NCBI GenBank assembly: GCA_027946555.1
Contig: JAPEVC010000010.1
Span: 124,001-188,000 of the forward strand
Direction of reading: 5' to 3'
Source of the DNA: Gnomoniopsis sp. IMI 355080
Taxonomy: Eukaryota > Ascomycota > Sordariomycetes > Diaporthales > Gnomoniaceae
DNA length: 64,000 nt
The position numbers and the translations under genes are program-made. Below, piece by piece: positions 1 to 10,320 of the stretch (position 1 is its first letter; the number at the start of each line of letters is the position of its first letter). The notes below the pieces were generated by a model, which saw nothing but the letters and a program-made list of their open reading frames with translations, had not been told where the DNA came from and did not search any database.

Positions 1-1491
1 TGCGCGGTCGTGGTAGAGGCAGGCCACGATGGTGAAGGGGTTCAATACTTGCTCGTGAGGGCTTCGAGCGCAGCAGCGGGGACCAATTGGCTGCTGGACG
101 AAATCGAATTCTGGAGAGATACAAAAACATGATCGACGGTTCCGTTGCGAGACGCCTCGTTTGCTCCGAAGTATCATAGAATTCGGAAGCGCAGGCACAG
201 TCAGGCGTTTGGTTGTGGGGGAGTGGGCATCCCATGAATCACATAGCACTTATACCACGGCGTAGAATCAATCAATGGTTTTGTTTTTCTCTTTCTCTGC
301 ATATCTGCTCCGATCCAGTAGTCCCAGTCTCTTTTACTTCCTCATCTCCCTCAGTACTCGTAGACGAGGTCGCCTTTCCTCTTCGCCCGGAAGTTGTACT
401 TGCCCTGTGTTTGAAATAGTCAGTCTCCAGTCCACTGTTCCATACCCTTGCCGTGAAAAGGAGCCACACGTACGTCTGTCGAGTATGCCACAGTTCCCAA
501 CGCAAAGGGGACAGCGATCGCGTAGACGAAAGAGATCCACGCCGTCCTTGGCGTCCATCGGAAGTATTTGTATCGGTTCGAGGACATGTCTACCCCAGGC
601 TCGTCAGCGCGCCGTGCACATCGATATGCAAGCCTCAATCCCGCCCTGAGTCTTTATCACGGAATGTGGTATTTCAACGTACTGTTCAGCCGGACGATGG
701 CCGGGTCCGTCGCCAGCTCTGTGAAGGGGGGTCAGTTACTCAGTTGCAATCTGGGCCATCTGGAGAGGCAGGGTCGCGGCTGGCGTACTAAAGTGTTTGA
801 GTCCCGCCATCTTGATTCCGTCGCCCGTGGGACTCGTGCGAAGATGGCTGTGAAGGGTGTGGTGGGTTGGATTGCTCGTTTGGTTTGGCTTGTGAAAGAG
901 AGGCGCGGGTGATATCTGAGGTCGTTCGCGATGACCGACGTCTCGACTTGGTCCGTGCGCCCAACAGGGTTTGGGTCACAGTCAATACATGAGAGACGCC
1001 GAACGGTCAGAGCCCAAGCTGGCTGGCGGTGCTGGCTGGCAGAATACTGCACCTGAGTTTCTCAACACAGACTTCCTCGCGTATTTCAATTGCAATTGCA
1101 GTCGTGATCCGCATTCGTAATTGACTAGTCTAGCGCGACCATGTTGCACAATCCGGTCGGCGAACACCCCAATTGGCGCTGTCCTTGCTTACCTTGCTGA
1201 CCTACCGCCCGTCACTCGAGTGTTATTATTTGCGGATAAATTTGAAATATTCATTGCCATATTATTGTAGGTATGCGTCGGAGCTCACGTATGCACAGGC
1301 TATTCTACTCAATATGCCGTAGCTGGATGGTCTGATCAGAGACACGAAACATACCTCGGCTGTCGGAGGTCCCTGCAAAGCCTAAAGTGATATAACCTCT
1401 GAGATCGGGAATGTTATCTGCGGGAGGTGACTGTAACTTTTCCATTGCACATCCGCATCGGACTCTTCATCTAGAAATCTTGTGACACACA
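1..1491. other. Left-edge region without a supported gene
   Basis: About 1.5 kb before the glutathione S-transferase. Several short overlapping frames occur on both strands but none has a recognisable domain or a consistent coding pattern. On the minus strand, bases 1 to about 115 are open to the window edge after a possible acceptor (ctccag near 107-112), so they could be the 5' exon of a gene continuing to the left; there is too little sequence to decide. The last few hundred bases presumably contain the promoter of the GST gene. Confidence 0.4.
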
Positions 1492-2403
1492 ATGGCTACT
1501 GGACAAGCAAAGATAAAGCTGCATTGGTAAACACCATCTCATTCCACTGAAGTCCATCTATCACTTCTAACTGCTTAGGCTCAACGGCTCACGAGCCAAC
1601 TCGTTGCTCTGGCTCCTGGAGGACCTTGGAGTGCCATATGATGTCGAAGTTTATCACCGCAAGGCCGACATGTTGGCCCCTCCCGAGCTAGCAAAGGTTC
1701 ATCCCCTGGGCAAGTCCCCAGTGGTCACTGTCACGGCTCCAGACTCTACGCAGTCGGTTGTCCTGGCCGAGTCCGGCTTCATCTTTCAGTACCTCTGTGA
1801 TCACTTCGCAGAGGGTAAAACTCTTGTGCCAAAGAGATGGAAGGATGGGCAGGAGAACAAGGTCCTCGGCGAGACAGAGGCGTGGATGCGCTATCAGTAC
1901 CTGCTGAACTATGTCGAAGGGTCCTTGATGCCAAACCTGGTCATGTTCTTGGTCCTGTCAGGTAAGTGTTACAAGTTCAGTCTAGTGTATTTTGCACCAT
2001 TATACTGATAGCGTTATATATAGCGTTGAAAGGGAAACAAGTCCCGTTCATTGTGCGGCCCATCTCAAGCGTTATCGCCAATCAAGTAATAGCCATGATG
2101 GTGTTTCCGAATATGAAGAAGCACCTTGGATTTTTGGAGCAGCAGCTTGAGACTTCTGGCGGTGATTTCATCACTGGACCGCATATGACCGCCGCGGATA
2201 TCTTGCTCAGTTACCCATTGCTAGCTGGCAGCACCGGCTTCGATAGCATGGGTAAGTGGCCCAACGGCACAGCGAAGCAGTCCTATCCCAAGTTGTTCGC
2301 CTATATGGAGCGACTGGAGCAGCAGCCCGGCTATAAGAAAGCGGTCGAGAAGACGAAGGAGATTGATAATGGTAAGTTCAGCCTTGTGCCAACACCTCCA
2401 TGA
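1492..2403 (+). CDS. Glutathione S-transferase (Gtt1-like), 3 exons
   Basis: Cytosolic-type GST, expected to conjugate glutathione to electrophiles or reduce peroxides. Model: exons 1492-1526, 1579-1961 and 2024-2403, 265 aa. The start ATG lies on a 35-nt exon; the gtaaac/cttag intron joins CAT-TG to G to give HWLNGSRANSLLWLLEDL, the N-terminal thioredoxin-fold element of the fungal Gtt1/URE2-like class. Then come VHPLGKSPVV (the cis-Pro strand that binds the glutathione backbone) and AESGFIFQYL (the ES pair that contacts gamma-Glu). The C-terminal helical domain contains GPHMTAADILLSYPL, with the N-capping box Asp. Intron 2 has a second possible acceptor at 2010-2011 that would add four residues in frame. 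No partner gene is adjacent. The family call is strong; the substrate is unknown. Confidence 0.9.
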
Positions 2404-3925
2404 GGTGAGGGTCTGAACAAGATGGGTTCGGGATTCGCGTGAAGGTTCGAGTTGGTGCTTTGAGGATACCGTCTATGTACCATAATGGATAATCACACCA
2501 CTTTTCAGGACAATTTTCTCTTTCGGCTCGGCCGGGAGGCAGAAGAGTGAGGACTTCGAAAATCTAGCGGCCGTGAGGAATTCCGACCATGCCGGTCCGC
2601 AAGGCCGGGCCCGGGCCTTGGGCCTTGTCCGAAAGCCCGTCTCTCATTTAGTCCTTTTCTTGTTTTTGTGTCTTATTGTGAGCGGGGTGAGCTTTGCTAT
2701 TGAATTTGAGCTTACGACCGTCGGCGTCACTTGATGCACAGCCGTGCATATGCGTTATCCATTTCATACTACACGGTACAAAAGAATTGCAGAGATCAAT
2801 TTTCCACGCCGAGAGATGCAGCCTCTTCTTGGCGAGCTCGGTAAGCTGCAGTAGTTCATCTGAATAACAAACCACCCCCCTCCCAACCCAAAAAAATAAA
2901 AATAAAAAGAATAAGCCGCGCATCCACAGTGAAAGATCACAGGCAGTCGCTCTGTGATGAAGCGCGAGATACTCATTTGCCAAGTCAGCTGGTTAGTGAG
3001 TCTGTTGGCGCAAAGATGGGATGGGCCGGCGCCCGGAACCCCGGGTGACAGTGACGTTTACAATGGAGCATGACGTCGATTTCGAATAGCTCTAGTCCTG
3101 GCTTGAAATGTTTGTTTGGCGCAAGGCCTTGAGCTGAAGCCGCACGTTATAACAGGTATGTACATACTTAGTAGTAGTATTATACTAATACATAGTACAC
3201 TGGCTGTGTGACATTTACATTTCCACGGTTTCAACTAGGAAGATGGCTGCTGTAGTGAATCACGCTCCACTCGTTCCTTCAGCGACCAACATCATTCAGG
3301 CCTGCCAGCCAGGAAGTGAAGTGTCTGTGCCCTTGGTCGTGCCTCTGTGGATACCTGCCCCGGGGCTGAGTTGTCAGGTTGTCCAACTCGCCTTGCTCCC
3401 CAATCCTCATCGGGCGCATGCATCCTGATCTGACTGTATCGAGCCGCCACGACAGCAATTTCCCCTGTTTATTTCCTCTTTTTCTTACCAGGGGCTTCTA
3501 GAGTTAGTTATTAATATACTTCCCAGGCCTATCCCGACCCGACAGGCCAGGGCGACGTTTTGGGCCCTCCTCGAAACCTAAAGTTGCACAAACGATAGTT
3601 AGCATCTTAGCCTCGATATTGTCATCTTTTTGGGCCAAAAGCCATCAGATTCCCGAATCCTTCTGCGACACTACGCCATATTACTGCTCATCCCGCCCTC
3701 GACCTTTTCTCTAGTCCATCTCCTTGTTCTTGATTTTTCAAACATTTCCTCTCGTTCAACCGTTATCTCGGCCCTTTCGGCACTTGCATCTTTACAAGCT
3801 GCTGTGGTGCGCAATCTCTCTATTTGTGCCGGACATGCCGGCTGGACCACCCTCCTGCAAGCCGCGCGAAACTTTACACAAATTTGAGCTTACAACAATC
3901 AGCTTCAACGATTTGGCTCACCACG
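2404..3925. other. Intergenic region / upstream region of the LCAT-like gene
   Basis: About 1.5 kb without a supported gene. It holds a GC-rich patch near 2590-2630, an A-rich stretch with AAAATAAAA units near 2890-2910, and a TA-rich stretch near 3150-3200. The last ~350 bases are pyrimidine-rich, as expected for a promoter and 5' leader of the downstream gene. The frame of the downstream protein is open back to about 3824 but contains no ATG there. Confidence 0.4.
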
Positions 3926-6481
3926 ATGGCTGAGTCTACCTTGTCAGGCTCCGTTTCGCCGCGGGGGGCTGTACACAATGACCGCAACACCAACACGGTC
4001 CCGCCAAAGCCACAACCCTTGGTCATCCCGCCTGCTGATGTTCCAAATCAACATGCAAGCTCTCTTGCAGATGGCTCTGGATCAGAGGAGGATTTCTACG
4101 AAGAGGATGATGCGCAGTCCTTCATCCAACCCGCCATAAGCCCGGCGGTCTCACGTTTGACTTCTCCAAAGACTCCTATTGCTGAGAGGGTGGCCGCCAT
4201 GGACCAGGTTGTGGAAAGCTATTTTGATGGAGCGAATGGCAGTAAGGGAGAGGATTCTTCAGGTGACGAGACGCCTTTGCCGCAAGACCATAGGCAGAAG
4301 GAGCGCGCAGGGAAACCAGTGGACCAGACTCGCCTCCCACCAGAATCCTCAATACCGCCTCCTCAGCCTCATTCGATGGAACGCGTCCCATCACCGTGGA
4401 GGACTGGTCCTAAGCAGATTGTCGTCACGCACTCCAATGCACCCGCATCTCGGCCAGTCCTAGCAGGTGTTTTGGGTAATACCCGACACCGTCGATCTTC
4501 GTCAGGTGGTGCTGAGGCTTTGCGGCGGTTGTCTAAGGCTCTTCCTTCAATATCTCTGCCATCCAGCTTCATACCAAGCCGACTTCCGTACTTCTCTTCT
4601 TCATCTACTGCTTCGAAACCTGGGCCTAAAGAATCTTCATCAAAGAGCAGCCCACGGCAGCAACAACAACCGCCCATGCAGAGTCCAAGGCATTCCAGCA
4701 GTTTCCCCAGAGTCACAAAGGCATTGCCGCAGCCACCTGTGGCTCACCCGAGTTCAAATGGAGGCCATAATATGGTCAGCATGCCGTCTCATAATCGGAG
4801 ATCATTAGCACTGAGAAGATCTACCTCGGACGAGTCGATGCTTTATCACTCGCTTTCTCGTATGTCGAGCTTCGGGGATGATCAGCGTTTCACCCATGTT
4901 CGCGAGCAAGTCAATTCCCGATTCAAGGCAATCGTGGATTCGTTTGATACGCCTTCTTTTAAGCTGCCCAGTATACCTAGTACTTTGAGTTTGCGCTCTC
5001 CGTTCCAAAAGAGTGAATTCACGGTCGAGGAGACTAGGGTTGACCCGAGCCGGACGTCTCCGTTGAGGGCTCTCCATGAGCCCAAGGACCCACTGGATAG
5101 CGCATTAGAGGCTCTGACAGGTGACTTGGTGATCATGGGTGGATACCGCGGATCGATTCTTCGGTCTGCGGAGGCACCGCATAGACAACTCTGGGTGCCA
5201 ATCAAAGTAGGACTGAACGTGAGGAAAGTCAACTTGGAACTTGGCCTGGACCCCGAAGCCGAGGAAAGAGCAGAAGAGACTATCATACCCTCGGGAATGC
5301 TCAAGAACATCGGACCCGTTGACATATCAAAACGACTATTCAAGCGGCTTCGCGAATGCGAGAATGTCAGAAATGGGAAGCTTAGGGTACACGACTACGG
5401 CTACGACTGGCGGCTAAGTCCTCATATTCTTTCCAAGAAACTTGTCAACTTCCTCAAGACGCTTCCATCAAACCAAGGCAACAACCCCGCTGGTACTTTC
5501 GTGATCGCACACAGCTTGGGCGGAATCATTACTCGACATGCTGTGAATCAAGCTCCCTCGCTTTTCTCTGGTGTCGTCTACGCTGGCGCACCACAAAGAT
5601 GCATCAACATACTTGGGCCCCTCCGCAATGGCGATGCCGTCCTCCTCAATGAAAAGGTCCTCACAGCGCATGTCAACTTTACGCTCCGCTCGACCTTCGT
5701 CTTTCTCCCCGAGGATGGATACTGTTTTATTGATAAAGTCACTGGTGAGGAGTATAACATCGATTTCTTCAACCCCGCCGAATGGGCCAAGCATCGCCTC
5801 TGCCCATCTGTAGGAGGTCCCGCTCTCCCGCCCTTTACTCCTGTCAAACGGAATACCTCCCTCGTCGGCTCGTTCCTCAACCTCTCCGACTCTCTGTCAT
5901 CACGCGGCCGCAGCGGCAGCGACCCCGCGACCCAGCCCCCGCGCAACAAGATCACCAAGGACCGCACCCTCGCGCCACAGATGGATGCCTCAGCCGGTGC
6001 CGCGGAGCCGCAACAAGCCCACCCCCGCGCGGTATCCCCGCCGAAGCGCGCCGATACACTCACGGTGGAGCGCAACATGGCGTATCTTGCGCGCACGCTC
6101 GCCGAGACGAAGCGCTTTCGACAAGAGCTGCAACACAGCCGAGAACACCAGGACGCGAACGTCTACCCACCTATCGCGGTGATCTACGGCAAGGAAATTC
6201 CGACAGTATATGCGACGCGTGTGGCGTGCCGCGAGGCAATTGCGTGCGCGGACGTGTACGATGACTTGGTCTTTCGAAGCGGAGATGGCGTCGTGTTGGC
6301 GCGGGAGGCGATGCCGCCACCGGGATATGAGATTGTGAAAGGTGGGAGAGTGAGTACGGACAAGGGCCATATTTCAATACTGGGAGATATGAATGCCGTG
6401 GGGAGGGCGGTGTTGAGTGTGATTAGGGGGCGGGAGAAGGGCATTGGATTGGGAGCCGGAAAGAACATGACGAGTCCGTAG
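3926..6481 (+). CDS. LCAT-like alpha/beta-hydrolase with disordered N-terminus
   Basis: 851-aa single-exon protein. ATG at 3926 is the first in frame. Residues 1 to about 385 are low-complexity, rich in Ser, Pro and Arg, with an acidic patch (EEDFYEEDDAQ) and RS-type phosphorylation-like motifs such as RRSSS. From about residue 388 the sequence becomes globular: GDLVIMGGYRGS, then HDYGYDWRLSP, then the nucleophile elbow AHSLGG with Ser530, then GVVYAGAPQ, the pattern of the lecithin:cholesterol acyltransferase / lipase superfamily. A C-terminal region after residue 640 is again partly disordered. The family suggests acyl transfer or lipid hydrolysis, but no substrate can be read from sequence and no signal peptide or TM is visible, so it is probably intracellular. 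Filamentous fungi carry similar uncharacterised proteins. Confidence 0.85.
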   Translation: MAESTLSGSVSPRGAVHNDRNTNTVPPKPQPLVIPPADVPNQHASSLADGSGSEEDFYEEDDAQSFIQPAISPAVSRLTSPKTPIAERVAAMDQVVESYFDGANGSKGEDSSGDETPLPQDHRQKERAGKPVDQTRLPPESSIPPPQPHSMERVPSPWRTGPKQIVVTHSNAPASRPVLAGVLGNTRHRRSSSGGAEALRRLSKALPSISLPSSFIPSRLPYFSSSSTASKPGPKESSSKSSPRQQQQPPMQSPRHSSSFPRVTKALPQPPVAHPSSNGGHNMVSMPSHNRRSLALRRSTSDESMLYHSLSRMSSFGDDQRFTHVREQVNSRFKAIVDSFDTPSFKLPSIPSTLSLRSPFQKSEFTVEETRVDPSRTSPLRALHEPKDPLDSALEALTGDLVIMGGYRGSILRSAEAPHRQLWVPIKVGLNVRKVNLELGLDPEAEERAEETIIPSGMLKNIGPVDISKRLFKRLRECENVRNGKLRVHDYGYDWRLSPHILSKKLVNFLKTLPSNQGNNPAGTFVIAHSLGGIITRHAVNQAPSLFSGVVYAGAPQRCINILGPLRNGDAVLLNEKVLTAHVNFTLRSTFVFLPEDGYCFIDKVTGEEYNIDFFNPAEWAKHRLCPSVGGPALPPFTPVKRNTSLVGSFLNLSDSLSSRGRSGSDPATQPPRNKITKDRTLAPQMDASAGAAEPQQAHPRAVSPPKRADTLTVERNMAYLARTLAETKRFRQELQHSREHQDANVYPPIAVIYGKEIPTVYATRVACREAIACADVYDDLVFRSGDGVVLAREAMPPPGYEIVKGGRVSTDKGHISILGDMNAVGRAVLSVIRGREKGIGLGAGKNMTSP

Positions 6482-7026
6482 GGGGATGGCCTACATAAGC
6501 TTTGGACACAACTTTTCTGGCTGGTGTATAGTAGAACGTCTTACAGCGATGGCTCACGCGAACAAAAGCAAAAGAAGCAGAGCATTGAATAAATGTATGG
6601 GTAGACTTTAAATTATTCTTGTCCAACTTGGATGCTTTGAGTGTCCGAGCAGGTGAGTATGCAGGCAATGAGGTCGCCCGCCAGGAAAACTTATTGACTA
6701 TAACACCATCGGCGCGACTAAGAAATATTTCTATCGTCTCCAGCGGGACATCTTGGTCTCGTGATGGGCAAACGACACCATGCAGTATTTCGCCGGTTCT
6801 AGTTCTGTCGGCAGTAGAAGTTACGACATTTCTGTATTACAAAAGCACTTTGTGATCATGGGCAGTTTGAACAGTGTTTGCTTCCCTTAGTGTTACTTGC
6901 ACCGACTTGCCTCGGGTATGTGGGCTTGCCTCGCCCATTGACTTGTCGATGGCCTGCCCAAATGCACTTTCTAGGTTGTGGCATTATTGAGTATACGTTC
7001 AAATTTTGGAGTCAGAATTTATAGTC
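6482..7026. other. Intergenic, 3' region and next promoter
   Basis: Region between two plus-strand genes. An aataaa-type sequence (gaataaatg, about 6587-6596) may serve polyadenylation of the LCAT-like gene. No gene is supported. Confidence 0.4.
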
Positions 7027-8052
7027 ATGTCGACGACCATTACCAGTAAGCGCACAAATCTCGGTCCTCTCACGACGGTGTTCACCCCAGAACCGTCATG
7101 TAGCATTCCACTTGTGGCTTCACAGAACGATAGCTTTGGCTATTGGGCAATGTACTGCTCGTCCACGACCTATGCCGACAATCATTCCGACATTCGTACC
7201 CTTTCTTTGCTCGCCGCTGACTTATCATGCTACCCAAATCCGACAAATTCCACTGCGCGCGTGACCGAGGCTATTGGCGAGGACGTCCTGGGGGCCTTCT
7301 CCCCGGGACTGCACTGTCCAGCGGGATATACGACGGCATGCGTGGGCTACCCGGGCAGCACAGGTGTCTTTGCATTTCAACACCCTCTCACTGGATCCGA
7401 GACCGGGGCAGGTTGCTGCCCTTTGGGCTTCGATTGTCAGCCGGAGGTGTTGAACCTTGAAAGTTCAACAACGATTCGCTTGCAGGTGTGCACTAGCACA
7501 AAATGGTCTGGGATACTCACATTGGGAGAGTGCACTGGAGGGCCACACCCCGGCCGAACTCAAATGTTCTGGTCGGCGAGCGAGGCGTTTACCGTCGTTG
7601 CACCGATGATACAACTCGTTTGGCAACCGAGTGATCTGGCAATTCTGGCGCCTGCAGCCACTACCACTACCAACAACAACACCACCACCAGCAGTGCTGC
7701 GGCGGCGTCAAGCTCGAAGTCAAGCTCACCCGCTATATCCGTTGGCGCAGCGGTCGGTATGAGTGTAGGAGGGACTGCTCTTTTGGTCGCAATTATCGCC
7801 TGGACCATATGGGTTTTCAATCGCCAGCGACGAACTCGGCATGATGCCACTAGGACGGTTGCTCCAGCTATGGAAGGCAATCGAAAAAAGCAGGCCAAAG
7901 CGGAGCTTCCAGGGGACCGCCAATTATCGCACGAGCTTCGAGCTGAAGAGGCGCCGCATGAGCTATGGTCGCCTGATTCTCCTGCTGGGGACGCTTCTGG
8001 GTCTGCATCTCTTGAGACCCGTCCAGGACCTCTAGTTGAGCTGGCGGGATAG
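7027..8052 (+). CDS. Single-pass membrane protein with Cys-rich ectodomain
   Basis: 341 aa from the ATG at 7027 (the frame is open slightly upstream but without ATG). Layout: Cys-rich N-terminal part of about 200 residues with motifs such as PGLHCPAGYTTAC and GAGCCPLGFDC, then a Thr/Asn/Ser/Ala-rich stalk (about 212-232), then one hydrophobic segment (about residues 234-262, AISVGAAVGMSVGG through IIAWTIWVF), followed by a basic stop-transfer (NRQRRTRH) and a roughly 75-aa cytoplasmic tail. The architecture resembles the many Mid2/Wsc-like fungal surface proteins, but no WSC domain can be assigned and no classical signal peptide is visible. Role in wall sensing is an inference only. Confidence 0.75.
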   Translation: MSTTITSKRTNLGPLTTVFTPEPSCSIPLVASQNDSFGYWAMYCSSTTYADNHSDIRTLSLLAADLSCYPNPTNSTARVTEAIGEDVLGAFSPGLHCPAGYTTACVGYPGSTGVFAFQHPLTGSETGAGCCPLGFDCQPEVLNLESSTTIRLQVCTSTKWSGILTLGECTGGPHPGRTQMFWSASEAFTVVAPMIQLVWQPSDLAILAPAATTTTNNNTTTSSAAAASSSKSSSPAISVGAAVGMSVGGTALLVAIIAWTIWVFNRQRRTRHDATRTVAPAMEGNRKKQAKAELPGDRQLSHELRAEEAPHELWSPDSPAGDASGSASLETRPGPLVELAG

Positions 8053-8726
8053 TATTGGGCAAGTTCATTAGGAGGATCAACTTGAATCACCTGTTACAAT
8101 GCATGGAGGAAATAGATCCGAAACACGTGATTGGGAGCGGGAAAGGTAGGCTGGACTTGCTCGTGATTGCCTCCAAGGCATGTATTGATCCTTAGGTGAC
8201 TTTTGTTTGGTGATGGTGATAGGAGAATCCGATGGAAAGGTGGCATTGAAAGCAGTCTAATAAGCCCAACTGTTCAGGGGATACATACTCCAAAGTCAGA
8301 TGCTCAGGGTCCGCAAGCTCTAGCTGCACCTCTTTACCTGGTTTTGCAACTAAAGCTTGTAGACTCAGCTTATCTGTTGCAATTGTCAAGTGGTCGAGTG
8401 AGTCATGAGTGAGGACATGTGCCTTCGAGCTGTCGTCCATTACACTATTTAAAGTGTATCATCGTCGGTGACGGGCTTTTGATCCCTAGTCAATATTGCC
8501 AAGCTGGGACCGCTCCTCCACGGGATAAGTCATCCCAGGGAGCAAGCATAGTGAAAAGCCCATAAGTAGTTCGTTAAACAGGAAACCAACTTGATTGCAT
8601 GTGGCATTGATTGTAAGTAAAGCGACGCTGTGTGGGTATAGTGAACATCCTTGACAAAGTAAAGCGCCAACCCGTAGTTCTCTTTGTCTCACGGCTCCAA
8701 AATCATCATTCTGCAGTTGAACAAGA
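8053..8726. other. Convergent intergenic region
   Basis: Between the convergent membrane-protein gene and the PRCC-like gene. Short frames on both strands (around 8192-8440) lack any family signature; I regard them as chance. Presumably it contains both 3' UTRs. Confidence 0.4.
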
Positions 8727-9911
8727 TTACCTCCACCCGTATCTTGAGCCAGCCTGTTTCTGTGTAGACCGATTTTTCGCGAAATTCTCCTCCAGCGCAT
8801 CCCGCTGCGACTGTACTTGGTTGACCAATTGCTGCAGACTGTGCTTTCCCGGTTTGATGGCCCGCAGTGGGTTGTGCTTCTGTTGATCCAGTGCACCCGA
8901 TGCCCGTAGTTCTTGATTGTGTTGATATTCCTTATCAAGATTGAAATTGATTACGGATTTAGCTGTGGTCTTGCTCTTGCCTCCACCGTCGCGGCCAAAT
9001 AATTCACGCCGAGCGGCTGGGTCGAGGTTCAAGTCATCGGCTATTGAGTCAAGAGAATTCGGATCTGTATTGCTGGATGCAAGCGGCTGTGGATAGTCTG
9101 CATATTGCTGCTGAGCGTCGGCATACGCACTCTCGTCGTAAGTCGTGAATTCCGGCTCGTATTCAGTGGTCTCCTCGGGCGTAGCTTCGATGGTAGGTTC
9201 GTCTTCTCCTATGGAGAACAAGGAAACGTTCTTCTTGGGAGGGGGAGCCACTGTTGGATGTTGTGCTGGCGCCGCAAGGACAGATCCGGAAATTTGAGCA
9301 GTTGTACTCGATGCCGCTGCGGGTTTGGAAGCAGCAGAAGCTTTAACTCCATTCTTCTTTCCCGGTTTTCTTGCCACGGAAAGAGGCTTGAACATCAGTG
9401 GCTTGCCCACGATCTTGACCTCGTCTGCCGGTTTCTGATCCTCCGGTATGGATGGCTGCGCCTGCACGGAGTCCTTTGGGGGTGGCAGTTTCAGGCCAAA
9501 TCCTCCAGAACCGCTGGGATCCGTAAAACTATCATCATTTGTGGCCGGTACGGTCTCCCGGCTGAATGCAGCCTCCGAGCTCGTCTTTAGGTTGATGCCA
9601 ACCTTGGGCGCAGCTTTGCCAGCACTTGTCAAGGCTGGTTTTGACACTGCTTTTGGCGGAGGTAGGAAAGAACCGAAACCACTGAATTTGCTTCCACCCG
9701 TCTTGATTCGTTTTGCTGCAGGTTCATCGGACGGCGCTTGTTCGGCTGTTGCAGAGGCGGAGGGTAGGTTGACGAGGATCTTGCCAGGGTTTGCTGTATC
9801 GACGAGTTTCTGAAAGGGCTTCTTGTTGGTAGACACAGCGGCTTTCACAGTCGCAGTGTTTTGAGGAGCTTCATTTTCGGACTCCGAGTCGGAGTAGTCT
9901 ACCAAACCCAT
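8727..9911 (-). CDS. PRCC-domain protein (MAD2B-interacting-type)
   Basis: 394 aa, single exon. The ATG at 9911 begins MGLVDYSDSESENE, the typical N-terminus of the fungal PRCC family. It is followed by KKPFQKLVDTANPGKILVNLP and KRIKTGGSKFSGFGSFLPPP, both family hallmarks, then a low-complexity middle with Ala, Pro and Ser. The C-terminal block (HNPLRAIKPGKHSLQQLVNQ to KQAGSRYGW) is the most conserved part. Human PRCC is a nuclear protein linked to pre-mRNA splicing and to MAD2B/MAD2L2 localisation; nuclear location is suggested here by KRIK and KKNGVK basic runs. The frame is open 58 residues upstream of the ATG, but that segment is not family-like. It is divergent from the Sin1 gene, with 409 bp between start codons. 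Confidence 0.87.
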   Translation of the reverse strand: MGLVDYSDSESENEAPQNTATVKAAVSTNKKPFQKLVDTANPGKILVNLPSASATAEQAPSDEPAAKRIKTGGSKFSGFGSFLPPPKAVSKPALTSAGKAAPKVGINLKTSSEAAFSRETVPATNDDSFTDPSGSGGFGLKLPPPKDSVQAQPSIPEDQKPADEVKIVGKPLMFKPLSVARKPGKKNGVKASAASKPAAASSTTAQISGSVLAAPAQHPTVAPPPKKNVSLFSIGEDEPTIEATPEETTEYEPEFTTYDESAYADAQQQYADYPQPLASSNTDPNSLDSIADDLNLDPAARRELFGRDGGGKSKTTAKSVINFNLDKEYQHNQELRASGALDQQKHNPLRAIKPGKHSLQQLVNQVQSQRDALEENFAKNRSTQKQAGSRYGWR

Positions 9912-10320
9912 TTCGACATGTACGTGTGTAGTGAGGGTCCGTGAGATTTGGTGGGCTGTTTGAGGGAGGTTGAAGGAAGTTTGCGGCGACCTTGGTGTCG
10001 ACGTAGGCGGCTCCAATCCAGTATCCACCGGGCAGGCACCCCAGACCCTGCCCCGCGAACCCAGTGCCTCGGAGTTATGGTGCACCTAACGTAGCAGGGA
10101 CTCTCATTGCACAGCAAGGGCCCAACCGTTTCTAGCGAGTCTCGTCTCCAGTTCCAACAGCCCCATTTACACTACATACACTACTACACCGAGTATTACC
10201 TTCGCCTCCTCATATTTTACGGCTGGACCGTGATGGCTGGTCTGTCTACGGCTTTCACCTGCACATGGAAGTCATGACACTTCACAGTGAATACCTACAT
10301 CCTCAAAAACTGCTTTTGCA
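9912..10320. promoter_or_regulatory. Divergent promoter region, PRCC-like / Sin1
   Basis: The 409 bp between the two start codons must hold both 5' regions. No TATA box is obvious. A C/A-rich stretch with repeated acactac units lies near 10165-10195. Assignment is positional. Confidence 0.5.
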
